Positions 24,851 through 33,807 of a DNA stretch of 64,000 nucleotides are shown piece by piece (within the stretch, counting starts at the first letter, position 1; each line of letters begins with the position of its first letter). The position numbers were made by a program, and so were the translations under genes. Origin of the DNA: Acinetobacter sp. TR3 (GTDB lineage: Bacteria; Pseudomonadota; Gammaproteobacteria; Pseudomonadales; Moraxellaceae); contig NZ_CP114264.1 in the NCBI RefSeq assembly GCF_027105055.1, positions 1,116,001-1,180,000 on the forward strand, in the 5' to 3' direction. Below the pieces are notes generated by a model. The model was not told the DNA's origin. It saw nothing but the letters and a program-made list of their open reading frames with translations, and did no database searches.

Positions 24851-25602
24851 TTAATCTTTAAAAGCATTTTGATCTTCGACATCAATATATTCAAGATAAC
24901 CACGACCTTGAACTTTTGGGTTTTGATATTCAACCGTGAAAGTGTATGTACTTGCATAACCGATCCCGTGCCTGCGGCTCTAGCATATTCATAAGTACAT
25001 AAGCCTTCCGCAAGCGTTGTTTGTCCTTGGTATTCGAGTTGCCCTTTAAATTTTGACAATAAACTAAAGTGATCATAAATCGGGGTTTTAATAAACCAAG
25101 AGGCTTGATCTGTAACATCCAAATCAAACTCAAACTTCAATCCATGATAAGCACCTTTGAGGTGAATGTTTGGTAAAGTGCCTTCAATCGAAACTTCTTG
25201 TCCCAACTCAATTTGCCAACCATTTTCTTGAATATGAGTCTCTTCAGGCATGATATAGGCTTTTAATAGATGTTCATCTAAAGCGGCAGTACTTGAAAAG
25301 AAAGTTGCAGTCTTGCGTGGATCACCTAAGGTAATTTCATCATGATCAAAAGCCAAAGCCCCAGGTGTACCAAGTAAGATCATAATATTCAAATAACGAT
25401 GTGGCTCAGTTAGCAATGGAAAGAAGATGCCATAGTGTGTCCATGTATAGAATTTTTCTTCAGTTCTAGGACGAATGATTTCTGGTTCAGAAAAAGGAAT
25501 CGTTGAATATTTAATCGCTTGATCTAAGGTGCTTTGTGCAAGTAATAAACTTTTACCCAAAATTTTGCTTGTAAGGGATGAGGGTGGCAATTGTTTTTTC
25601 AT
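24851..25602 (-). pseudogene. Frameshifted DUF6670-like gene
   Basis: The minus-strand protein reads coherently from MKKQLPPSSLTSKILG to about EYARAAGTG near 24966. The open frame then runs into a lysine- and leucine-rich tail ending at 24841 that does not look like protein. Shifting by one base near the CCC run at 24965-24967 restores a sensible end: GIGYASTYTFTVEYQNPKVQ, then GRGYLEYIDVEDQNAFKD, with a stop at 24851. One G missing from a G run on the coding strand explains it. I believe the family is DUF6670, known mainly in Acinetobacter, with no known function. The change may be a real mutation or a sequencing error. Confidence 0.75.
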
Positions 25603-25707
25603 CTTGTTTCCTACGTTCTTTCCATACTGAAAAGCTAGGTTATGAAAAACAATTGCCTTTGCTAAGCGGAAATAAGGACAAAGCCAAAGCTTTTTAGGGC
25701 AATCTCC

Positions 25708-26592
25708 CTAAACCTTGTTAGACAATTTTTCAAGGTTTTGCGAACCGATCCAATGCTTAGAGAACTGATAGGCTGCACGTCCTGAACGTTGCCCACGTGC
25801 TTGGCACCATTTCAAACTTTCAGCACGAACAATGTCGTTATATTCCAAATTTGCTTGAACAATATAATGCTCAACAATTTCTAAATACAGTTGTTGATCC
25901 ATTGGATAGAAGGAAAGCCACATACCAAAACGATCAGACAATGAAATTTTTTCCTCAATCGCTTCTTGAGGATGTAACTCGGTATATTGAGGAACATCCA
26001 CTTTACGCACAGGCGTATTTTCATGCATAAATTCAGGTAATAAATGACGGCGGTTACTGGTTGCATAAATAATAAAATTACTTGAACCCGATTGAAGTGA
26101 GCCATCCAAGACACTTTTTAAACTACGATAATTTTCATCTTCTGCGTTAAACGCAAGATCATCACAATAAACAATAAATTTTTCAGGACGATGTTCTATT
26201 AATTTTTGGATTTTAGGTAAATCAGAAAGATCATCTCGTTCAATTTCAATTAAACGCAGACCTTGTGCTGAATATTCTGTGAGTAAGGCACGAACAATCG
26301 ATGATTTCCCTGTACCGCGTGAACCTGTGAGTAAGACATCATTGGCAGGTAAACCATTGAGAAACTGTAAAGTATTTTGAATAATCTTGGCTTTTTGGCG
26401 TTCAATCCCTTTTAAATCTTCTAAATACATTTTTTTAGGTTGTTGAATTGCAAGCAATTGTTGATTTTCCCATCGAAATGCAATCGCCGAAAAATCTGTG
26501 GGTTGTTTAGGAGCAGGGAGAACTTGTTGTAACTGTGTCAAAACACTTGATAACGATTGGATAATAGATTCGGGTAAATCAAGAATAGCCAT
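25708..26592 (-). CDS. DUF815-type AAA ATPase
   Basis: From the ATG at 26592 the product has 294 residues; a GTG two codons earlier is possible. It has a Walker A motif GSRGTGKSS at about 94-102, a Walker B-like IVYCDDLAF near 140 and a sensor-type segment YATSNRRHLLPE. This is the DUF815 layout, an AAA+ ATPase with a short N-terminal extension. Members are widespread but have no settled role. It is a single gene, divergent from the patatin gene across about 170 bp. Confidence 0.87.
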   Translation of the reverse strand: MAILDLPESIIQSLSSVLTQLQQVLPAPKQPTDFSAIAFRWENQQLLAIQQPKKMYLEDLKGIERQKAKIIQNTLQFLNGLPANDVLLTGSRGTGKSSIVRALLTEYSAQGLRLIEIERDDLSDLPKIQKLIEHRPEKFIVYCDDLAFNAEDENYRSLKSVLDGSLQSGSSNFIIYATSNRRHLLPEFMHENTPVRKVDVPQYTELHPQEAIEEKISLSDRFGMWLSFYPMDQQLYLEIVEHYIVQANLEYNDIVRAESLKWCQARGQRSGRAAYQFSKHWIGSQNLEKLSNKV

Positions 26593-26769
26593 AAACACAA
26601 ACCAAACTCAGTGATTAATGAATAGGGATACTATCATCGCTATAGTCGAAATGCAGAAAATATCATGAAAAATGTTGCAAACGATCAATTTTACCCTTGA
26701 TTGTTGGTGTTGCTTTTTGCATTGTATAAGTGCGAGATGATAAGAATATAATGAAAAATAGGAATGCTA

Positions 26770-28278
26770 ATGTTTAATAGAGCTCAAGAAAAAAGAAATA
26801 CATATCAATTGCATAGAGTCGATATGTTAAAAGAAAGCTTGCAACAAGCGAGTTCTTATGCGGAATGGAAAGAAATTGCACTAAAATTGGATGAAGAAGC
26901 GGGGCATGAAGCATGGAAATATGACAATCAATCGCCTTACTTTGATGCAGAAATTTTGTCTAAACGATATAACCTATTAAAAAAATATCGAATGCAACAT
27001 CGAACTTTAGATTTAATTTATGTTCTTCGTGAAGGCTTATCTTATGACTTCGCCAATATTGGTCATCCAATGTTATTTGCACAAACCTATATTGGTACCA
27101 AAAGAATTATCGAAAACTATGTGGAAGAAATGAGTGAATGTCTTCGCTATTTAGCTTCTAGTGAATGTATTACTTTTCAACTCAAAGAAAAAATTCAATT
27201 TTTTAAAGAATGTCAAAGAGCCTATGGACAACCTGCACTTATGTTCTCTGGTGGTGCGACACTGGGTTTATTTCATACAGGTGTATGTAAGGCTTTGCTC
27301 GAACAAGATTTGATGCCTCGAGTTCTGTCTGGTTCAAGTGCAGGGGCGATCATGACTGGCATGTTGGGTGTATCATCGGCTGATAAAATTCCAGAACTGC
27401 TCAAAGGTGAACATTTTTTTAGTGATGCCTTTAAATTTAGAAAAATGACTGAATTGATTCGAGGGAATGGTGGAATTGCTGATGTGATGTATTTGAAAAA
27501 ATTCCTAATGAATAATTTGGGGGATATAACATTTGCAGAAGCTTATCAACAGTCAAAACGCCACATTAATATTGTGATTGCGCCCTATAACACGGCACAA
27601 AATCCACGGATTATGAATGCACTGACTGCACCGAATGTTTTGGTTTGGAGTGCGGTTTTAGCTTCCTGTGCTGTACCTGTATTATTTCCGCCGGTGCATG
27701 TAACCAGTAAGCGTTATGATGGTCAACATACGCCGTATCTAGCCAATACAAGGTGGGTGGATGGAAGTATGCGCAGTGATTTTCCACAAGAAAAAATGGC
27801 ACGTCTATATAACATTAATTACACTATTGCTAGCCAAGTAAACCCACATATTGTGCCTTTTATGCAAAGTGATACGGAACGATTTCGTCGAGATGTGCTG
27901 AGTTGGCCTGAGCGAATTATTCGGCATCAGGGCAAAGCTATTGCGATGGAATTTCTTGATCTAACGCGCCATTATATGGGGGATTTTTTCCCGATTCGCC
28001 GTATTTTAGATCATGGCTATGGAATTTTAGGACAACGTTATTATGGGGATGTGAATATTATCGCCAAGTATGGACTTCGCCATTATCATTACATGCTCAA
28101 AAACCCACGTCCAAAACTTTTTAAAATCTTACAGCAAGAGGGTGAAAGGGCAACATGGCCTAAAATTTCCTCCATCGAAATACATGCACGGATTGGTAAA
28201 ACCATTGAGCATTGTTTAACATCATTGCGAAAGCAGCAAGAAAAGCAGCAGAATGATTTTTACTACGTGGATCTCTGA
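26770..28278 (+). CDS. Patatin-like phospholipase with DUF3336 N-terminus
   Basis: The 502-residue protein, preferred from the ATG at 26770 (AGGA six bases upstream), has an N-terminal DUF3336 region and then a patatin lipase domain. The domain has an oxyanion loop SGGATLGLFHTG, the nucleophile in GSSAG (serine at about 190) and the aspartate of the dyad in WVDGSMRSDFPQ. Such enzymes cleave acyl chains from membrane lipids or triacylglycerols. No signal peptide is seen, so it acts in the cytoplasm or at the membrane surface. Its 3' end overlaps the kinase-like gene by 26 bp, implying joint expression. Confidence 0.9.
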   Translation: MFNRAQEKRNTYQLHRVDMLKESLQQASSYAEWKEIALKLDEEAGHEAWKYDNQSPYFDAEILSKRYNLLKKYRMQHRTLDLIYVLREGLSYDFANIGHPMLFAQTYIGTKRIIENYVEEMSECLRYLASSECITFQLKEKIQFFKECQRAYGQPALMFSGGATLGLFHTGVCKALLEQDLMPRVLSGSSAGAIMTGMLGVSSADKIPELLKGEHFFSDAFKFRKMTELIRGNGGIADVMYLKKFLMNNLGDITFAEAYQQSKRHINIVIAPYNTAQNPRIMNALTAPNVLVWSAVLASCAVPVLFPPVHVTSKRYDGQHTPYLANTRWVDGSMRSDFPQEKMARLYNINYTIASQVNPHIVPFMQSDTERFRRDVLSWPERIIRHQGKAIAMEFLDLTRHYMGDFFPIRRILDHGYGILGQRYYGDVNIIAKYGLRHYHYMLKNPRPKLFKILQQEGERATWPKISSIEIHARIGKTIEHCLTSLRKQQEKQQNDFYYVDL

Positions 28279-29077
28279 TTCAAACATTCAATGGGATGAC
28301 TTAACTTTAACAACCAAATCTGAGAGCTATGCGTTTGGGCGGCGTTTATATACTTTTCAGGTCGCACAGCAACAGTACTGGCTCAAATTCCATCTAGCGA
28401 ATACCCATGATGTGTTAGAGCAAGCTTTTCAGCGTGAATTAGATTTCTATCAACAACATGCCCAAATTGAGCAAACTTTTTTATTAGCACATCAAATTAT
28501 TCAGCTTCGGGATATCACAAGTGGTATGGATTTTCCTGAGTGTGGGGTAGGGTTACTCAGTCCTGATACAAATCAATTTTTCGATACGATTGTAAATGTA
28601 GCGAATACTGAAGCGATTCAGCACAAGATTCTTATTGCATTAAATGCGCTAAACAATATGCATCAACTGGGTTGGATTCATGGAGACTTAAAAGTTGAAC
28701 ATTTCCGATTATATGAAAACTCATGCAAATTGATTGATTTTGAGCAAAGCTGCAAATTAGAGCATTCAATAGAGAATTTAACGGCGACTCCACGTTATAT
28801 GGCACCTGAACTTTTCCATGGGAAGCCGAAAACCGTACAAACTGATTTATATGCATTCGGCATCATTCTTTATGAATGGTTGTCTCAAACGAGAGTATGT
28901 GCAAAAAATTATCATGATTGGGCAGTTTTACATTGCCAAAAACTAGAGATTCAATTGCCTAATGAGTTACAGTGTTTTTTACCTTTGCTAAATGGTCTAT
29001 TGCACAAACATAAAGAACAGCGGTTGAACTCCGTTGTTGAAGCAAAACATTGTTTAAATGCGATTAATTTGCTGTAA
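28253..29077 (+). CDS. Hanks-type protein-kinase-like protein
   Basis: The 274-residue protein has a recognisable kinase C-lobe: HGDLKVEH as catalytic loop (about 143-150), LIDFEQS in place of the DFG segment, MAPELF as the APE motif and TDLYAFGIILYEWLS as the F-helix. The N-lobe lysine is probably in YWLKFHL, with a glutamate in QRELDFYQ. The catalytic loop and DFG position deviate from the standard (HGD rather than HRD, DFE rather than DFG), so activity may be unusual or weak. It has no membrane segment or sensor domain. It overlaps the patatin gene by 26 bp, so the phospholipase is a plausible partner or target. Confidence 0.7.
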   Translation: MIFTTWISDSNIQWDDLTLTTKSESYAFGRRLYTFQVAQQQYWLKFHLANTHDVLEQAFQRELDFYQQHAQIEQTFLLAHQIIQLRDITSGMDFPECGVGLLSPDTNQFFDTIVNVANTEAIQHKILIALNALNNMHQLGWIHGDLKVEHFRLYENSCKLIDFEQSCKLEHSIENLTATPRYMAPELFHGKPKTVQTDLYAFGIILYEWLSQTRVCAKNYHDWAVLHCQKLEIQLPNELQCFLPLLNGLLHKHKEQRLNSVVEAKHCLNAINLL

Positions 29078-29183
29078 AAATAAACATAAATAATTGATTT
29101 GAATATTATATGTGCATTTGGTAGGGTTTTTTATCAGAAAGACTTGTCATAAAGCATGTTTCTCACTAATATGCATACCCATC

Positions 29184-29268
29184 GGGGGCGTGGCGAAATT
29201 GGTAGACGCACTGGATTTAGGTTCCAGCGCCGCAAGGTGTAAGAGTTCGAGTCTCTTCGCCCCCACCA
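29184..29268 (+). tRNA. tRNA-Leu (anticodon UAG), copy 1
   Basis: The 85-nt gene has a perfect acceptor stem GGGGGCG/CGCCCCC, the long variable arm of class II tRNAs, the loop TTTAGGT giving anticodon TAG, and encoded CCA. The T-loop is GTTCGAGTC. An identical gene begins 377 bp downstream. Confidence 0.95.
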
Positions 29269-29336
29269 AATTTAAAAAGCAAGATTTTCTTGCTTTTTTT
29301 ATGATTAAATCAGAAATGAGTTAATCATGCAGTTAT

Positions 29337-29410
29337 AGAGGATTGGTGTAATGGTAGCATGACGGTCTCCAAAACCGTTCGTCAAGGTTCGAGTCCTTGA
29401 TCCTCTGCCA
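29337..29410 (+). tRNA. tRNA-Trp (anticodon CCA), copy 1
   Basis: The 74-nt gene has acceptor stem AGAGGAT/ATCCTCT, anticodon stem ACGGT/ACCGT with loop CTCCAAA (anticodon CCA), G73 and encoded CCA. A1-U72, G5-C68 and G73 agree with bacterial tryptophan identity elements. The D-arm sequence, TGGTGTAATGGTAGC, differs from the body of the E. coli tRNA-Trp. Confidence 0.88.
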
Positions 29411-29560
29411 AATATGAAAAGGAGCTTTAAATAAGTTCCTTTTTTTATTTCAATAATTTTTTCATTTGTATATGAAAAAAGCATTAGCTTTCAGATGCAT
29501 AGTTTTTTTATAAAAAAGGCTTGTCAGCAAGAAAGTTTATCACTAATATACACATCCATC

Positions 29561-29645
29561 GGGGGCGTGGCGAAATTGGTAGACGCACTGGATTTAGGTT
29601 CCAGCGCCGCAAGGTGTAAGAGTTCGAGTCTCTTCGCCCCCACCA
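29561..29645 (+). tRNA. tRNA-Leu (anticodon UAG), copy 2
   Basis: Identical to the tRNA-Leu gene at 29184-29268. The 50 bp before it are similar to but diverged from those before copy 1, so promoter and tRNA were duplicated together. Confidence 0.95.
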
Positions 29646-29709
29646 AATTTAAAAAGTAAGTGTTTTACTTTTTATGATTAAGTCAGAGATGAATTAATCA
29701 TGCAGTTAT

Positions 29710-29783
29710 AGAGGATTGGTGTAATGGTAGCATGACGGTCTCCAAAACCGTTCGTCAAGGTTCGAGTCCTTGATCCTCTGCCA
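29710..29783 (+). tRNA. tRNA-Trp (anticodon CCA), copy 2
   Basis: Identical to the tRNA-Trp gene at 29337-29410, 373 bp downstream of it. It is the last gene of the tRNA transcript and is followed by a strong terminator. Confidence 0.88.
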
Positions 29784-29790
29784 AATAAAT

Positions 29791-29822
29791 AAAAAAGCCC
29801 TTGTATTTACAAGGGCTTTTTT
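29791..29822 (+). terminator. Strong intrinsic terminator after the tRNA cluster
   Basis: AAAAAAGCCCTTGT and ACAAGGGCTTTTTT form a long stem ending in a six-T tract, 8 bp after the last tRNA. Confidence 0.9.
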
Positions 29823-29978
29823 ATGCTTTTTGATTCAATAATTCAATTGAATGAATATCAGTTTTTAATCACATTTGCTTAACGTATTAATCGTAATCAA
29901 TCATCTATTCAATTGAAAAAACTAGAAAAAGCATAGGGAGCATATTCGCTCCCTATGCTTATTTTTGATCGTGTTTGA

Positions 29979-32693
29979 TTATGGTGTTGCTAATGCTTTT
30001 GCCAATAGTGGTAAATTTTGACCTGTTGCAGCCGCTAAAATAAAGTTTTGACTTGGTGTGGTGATTGTCCATTTTTGATTATTTCCACCGCCACAGCCAT
30101 AAGTAATTAATGTACCGCGACCATCTGCACTTGGCGCACCACCACCACTTAGATCTAAGCAACTACCACCTTGACGGAACTGTTGAGTTGAACCAGTAAT
30201 AGGTGTTTCCCAAATTTGATTACTAACACTGTTATTGCAGGCAGCGAGAGTTGCACCTGATAAACAGAATTCAGGATATTGTACGCTGTGAATTTTGCCC
30301 ACAGCATCATAGATCCATAGGCTAGAATTATCGCCAGTACAATTATTTCTACCACTCATAAATACACTTGGTTTGCCTGTGCTAGTCGAAATTTCAGCTT
30401 TGAGGCAAGCTGAATTCATATTTGGCATCACAAACATTGTTGCACCTGCCAGTGGATTGCTACTGGAAAGACCAAGTTGGGTGACAAAGCTTTTTAACGC
30501 ATCATTTGCAGCGGTGATATTTGCAGTTAAGTCATTGCGATAGACGTTGACCCAACGGTTTAAACGGTATAATTGTGCTTGTTGGTTGCTGAAGCGATCA
30601 AACTCTTGGCGTGCGGTTGCTGAAAGCTCATTTTTAAAATTCTTATAAGAATCATAGAGAATTTTATTGTTTGGAGAGAGATTTGCAACAAGTTTACCTT
30701 GGTTGCTGAGTAGAGCTTGTTCTAATTGCGGGAGTTCAACTTTGCGTAAAGCTGTAAAGCCTTGTTGCTTACCAATCGTTACAGCAGCAGGGAGGGATTG
30801 TGCATAGCTTGGAATGACAATCGATGAGAGTTTGTTGGCTTGTTCATTGGCGCGTTTACAATATAAATCAACGCTTAGCGGTGCATCACTTTGAGCTAAA
30901 TTAATATGTAATTTATTTGCATTACTGCCCATGCGATTTGGGGCGAGTGCGATATTTTCTTCTGCTTTGGATGCGTATTTGACATTGATCCAGCAGCTTG
31001 CATTTGCAAGACTCATCTGTGCTTGAGGCAGTGTGAAAATGTTCCCCCAGTTGCCGCGTGCAGCAGGGTAAAGCAGACCAACTTGGTTGACAGGGTCATA
31101 GCCACCTAAAATGGTAAAGACAGGTACACCAAATTGAGTTGGTTTTAGATAATTGCCATCAGGACGGTTGTACCAGACTTGACTTGAATTTGGAACTTTA
31201 GGTTGCGTGACATCCATTTGGCGTGTTGTCGCATTCCAACGTTTGTATCCTGTAGTGGAGCTTGCATCCCAAACTGGGCGATCAAATGCGGGTTGTATTC
31301 TGATCTTTGTACTATAGCCTGTATAATGAGTGAAACGAGACAGTGCGCTAGAGTAATTACCACCCGCCATGGCATCAGTACCATAGGTATAGGCATTTTG
31401 AAAGATAGGCGTGCCACCTAAACGATTGTCTAAATTTGTATTATTCCAGTTTAAATTGCCTCGCATACGATTACGATAGGCAATATAGCCCCAACCACTA
31501 TCTGGATGATGAGCTGCCCAAAAGTAGTTCTCTCCGTTTTGTCCAGGATAGTGTCCTAAGCCATAGTGATGCCCAATTTCATGGCTAAATTCATTACCTG
31601 CTGAATCAATCAGCGTTAAAATACCGTTACCACCACTCAAACCATGACTGACATCACCATTTTCGTATTTACCCCAAGCATGGTGAATGACTGCACTTTG
31701 AGTCAGTTGAGGTTGCTGTTGGCTTGACATTGATGCACTGGTTACACCCCAGTTTGCAAGGTTAATTCCTGTACTAAAGGTAGATTTAGCAGTATTTTCT
31801 CGCATATCACCACTGTAGACATCACCTGTTGTGGCGCTTTTGTCATTATAAATGACACCACTTGCAACCATAACCTGATTCAGTTGCATGTCATCATACT
31901 TTGTGACGATCATTTTTGCCGCAGGAATCGTTTCAAAATAATCAGTACCCGCTTTTTCAGGTTCGTTCAGCATATAGTGACCACTAGATTGTCGAGGTGC
32001 GGTGAGCATGCCTAAACGAATGCTTTGAACCACTAATTCACCCGGCGCTCCAAAATCAATCGATTGTGCATTCAGTCGCCCGTTTTTAAGGCTAACAGGA
32101 TCTACAATACGAATATTTAAACCCGGTTTGACTTCATCCCAATTAAGAGCTGCTGTCCATGTGCGTTTAGAGTATTGAACTCTTGGACGGGCATCACCGT
32201 TAGATTGATCTGAGGCGGGGATTTGAGTGGGTTCTTGTAATGCAACACGACGTATTAAACGACTATTTAAATAGATTTCTGCATTCAGTTGTTGCACCTC
32301 ACCCATGTCGGTATTTGGGGTAACTAAAAGAAGAGCATCTTTTTCACTGGTAAGACGAGGCATACTTTTCGCCTCGTTACCATTTGGGTCTACGGTATGG
32401 TTTTGTGCAAATTGGATCATTGCTGCAAAACTACCGACAAGATCATTACGTAAAGGTCGTGTATTTCCTTGTAAGTCGTAATCGTAGAATCCCAGCGTAT
32501 TTGAATCAAAAACATCTTTACTTGGCTCAGGATAAGCACCTGATGTCGTAAGTGCTTTTGCTTGACCATTTGTCGCCGAATCCGTTTTATTATTATCAGT
32601 TGTTTCTTGAGAGTTTCCTCCACAACCAGATAATAATAAGAGTGAAATACATAAGCTTAATGTGCTTATTGAGGGTTTTGTCACATTTTTCAT
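29979..32693 (-). CDS. M66-type zinc metalloprotease lipoprotein with C-terminal ricin-type lectin domain
   Basis: The 904-residue protein starts with a lipoprotein signal (LLLLSGCGG, lipidated cysteine near 24). The zinc motif HEIGHHYGLGH at about 371-381 is a metzincin-type HExxHxxGxxH. Its surroundings match the M66 group, which includes the secreted mucinase StcE of E. coli and V. cholerae TagA. The last 130 residues look like a ricin-B beta-trefoil, with FCLSG, NQIWE, CLDLSGGG and NQKWT repeats, likely to bind sugars. Together this suggests a surface protease that cuts glycoproteins. It is divergent from the two-partner secretion locus, and an insertion sequence lies 134 bp upstream of its start codon. 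Confidence 0.88.
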   Translation of the reverse strand: MKNVTKPSISTLSLCISLLLLSGCGGNSQETTDNNKTDSATNGQAKALTTSGAYPEPSKDVFDSNTLGFYDYDLQGNTRPLRNDLVGSFAAMIQFAQNHTVDPNGNEAKSMPRLTSEKDALLLVTPNTDMGEVQQLNAEIYLNSRLIRRVALQEPTQIPASDQSNGDARPRVQYSKRTWTAALNWDEVKPGLNIRIVDPVSLKNGRLNAQSIDFGAPGELVVQSIRLGMLTAPRQSSGHYMLNEPEKAGTDYFETIPAAKMIVTKYDDMQLNQVMVASGVIYNDKSATTGDVYSGDMRENTAKSTFSTGINLANWGVTSASMSSQQQPQLTQSAVIHHAWGKYENGDVSHGLSGGNGILTLIDSAGNEFSHEIGHHYGLGHYPGQNGENYFWAAHHPDSGWGYIAYRNRMRGNLNWNNTNLDNRLGGTPIFQNAYTYGTDAMAGGNYSSALSRFTHYTGYSTKIRIQPAFDRPVWDASSTTGYKRWNATTRQMDVTQPKVPNSSQVWYNRPDGNYLKPTQFGVPVFTILGGYDPVNQVGLLYPAARGNWGNIFTLPQAQMSLANASCWINVKYASKAEENIALAPNRMGSNANKLHINLAQSDAPLSVDLYCKRANEQANKLSSIVIPSYAQSLPAAVTIGKQQGFTALRKVELPQLEQALLSNQGKLVANLSPNNKILYDSYKNFKNELSATARQEFDRFSNQQAQLYRLNRWVNVYRNDLTANITAANDALKSFVTQLGLSSSNPLAGATMFVMPNMNSACLKAEISTSTGKPSVFMSGRNNCTGDNSSLWIYDAVGKIHSVQYPEFCLSGATLAACNNSVSNQIWETPITGSTQQFRQGGSCLDLSGGGAPSADGRGTLITYGCGGGNNQKWTITTPSQNFILAAATGQNLPLLAKALATP

Positions 32694-32827
32694 TTTTTAA
32701 TTAACCAAGTTAATAGAGTGTTAAATAGGAGTTAATTTAAAAATAATATAACTTATATTTAATTGATGAGTATATAAGTAATAAACAAAATAGTTATTTT
32801 GTTGTGTGATGTTGTTCTTGTTTTCTT

Positions 32828-33615
32828 GGTGGTGTTTCAAAAAGTATGCTGAAACAAAGCAGGTTGAATTTTGATAAAATAGAGAAATGCGAATAACTCT
32901 AGAAATCAAATGTCCAACCTGCCTCAGTGACAGTATAAAGAAAAATGGCATCAAAGTAGATGGGAAACAAAACTATCAGTGCAAAGACTGTAAACGTCAG
33001 TTTATTGGTGACCATGCTCTGAGCTATCTAGGATGTAATTCAGGCATTACTCGAAAAATATTACAGTTGATGGTCAGAGGTAGTGGTATACGAGATATCG
33101 CTGAAGTTGAGCGAATCAGTATCGGTAAAGTTTTACGTACTTTAACCGAATCGACCTACCAAATTCAGCCTAAACAAAGTCATTATGAGTCTCTTGAAGT
33201 TGATGAGTTTTGGACTTTTGTGGGAAATAAAAATAATAAACAATGGCTTATTTACGCCTACCATCGAGAAACAGGTGAGATTGTTGCTTATGTTTGGGGT
33301 AAAAGAGACTTAGCTACAGTTCAACGATTGAAGACAAAGCTTAAACAATTAGGTATTCACTACACCCGAATTGCAAGTGATCATTGGGACAGTTTCATAA
33401 CTGCTTTTAAAAACTGCAAGCAAAGTATTGGTAAATTTTTTACTGTAGGTATTGAAGGTAATAATTGCAAAATAAGGCATCGAATTAGGCGCGGTTTTAG
33501 AAGGAGTTGTAATTTTTCAAAAAAGATTGAAAACCATTTTAAAGCTTTCGACTTAACCTTTTTTTACATCAATAATGGCTTCATTTAATGTCAGCATACT
33601 TTTTGAAACACCACC
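32828..33615 (+). mobile_element. IS1-family insertion sequence, copy 2 (788 bp, complete)
   Basis: Same length, terminal repeats and orientation as copy 1 at 1772-2559. It is flanked by the 8-bp direct repeat GTTTTCTT (32820-32827 and 33616-33623). It has inserted upstream of the M66 protease gene, between that gene and the tpsA promoter region. Confidence 0.95.
32887..33588 (+). CDS. IS1-family transposase (second copy)
   Basis: The 233-residue protein is identical to the transposase at 1831-2532, with the same zinc-ribbon cysteines, VDEFWTF, ASDHW and IEGNN catalytic segments. The identity shows recent spread of this element in the genome, and both copies appear functional. Confidence 0.93.
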   Translation: MRITLEIKCPTCLSDSIKKNGIKVDGKQNYQCKDCKRQFIGDHALSYLGCNSGITRKILQLMVRGSGIRDIAEVERISIGKVLRTLTESTYQIQPKQSHYESLEVDEFWTFVGNKNNKQWLIYAYHRETGEIVAYVWGKRDLATVQRLKTKLKQLGIHYTRIASDHWDSFITAFKNCKQSIGKFFTVGIEGNNCKIRHRIRRGFRRSCNFSKKIENHFKAFDLTFFYINNGFI

Positions 33616-33807
33616 GTTTTCTTATTTAAGTGTTATTGGATTTTTATAAAAATAAAATATGTATAAGGTGTTCTCACCCGCTAAGATATTGTTATTATGT
33701 GACATTTATTGGCATATTTTAACAAATATTATAGTGTTTGATGTGTGTCTTTAAACTTTATCTTAAATTATCATTTATTTTAATTTTATATATTTAGTAT
33801 TAATTTA

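Noticed and set aside
29337..29410. tRNA-Gln, suggested by the unusual D-arm
   Set aside because: The anticodon loop CTCCAAA gives CCA, and A1-U72, G5-C68 and G73 fit tryptophan identity.
1772..33615. Composite transposon bounded by the two IS1-family copies
   Set aside because: Each copy has its own different 8-bp target duplication, and essential genes such as tsaD and rpsU lie between them.
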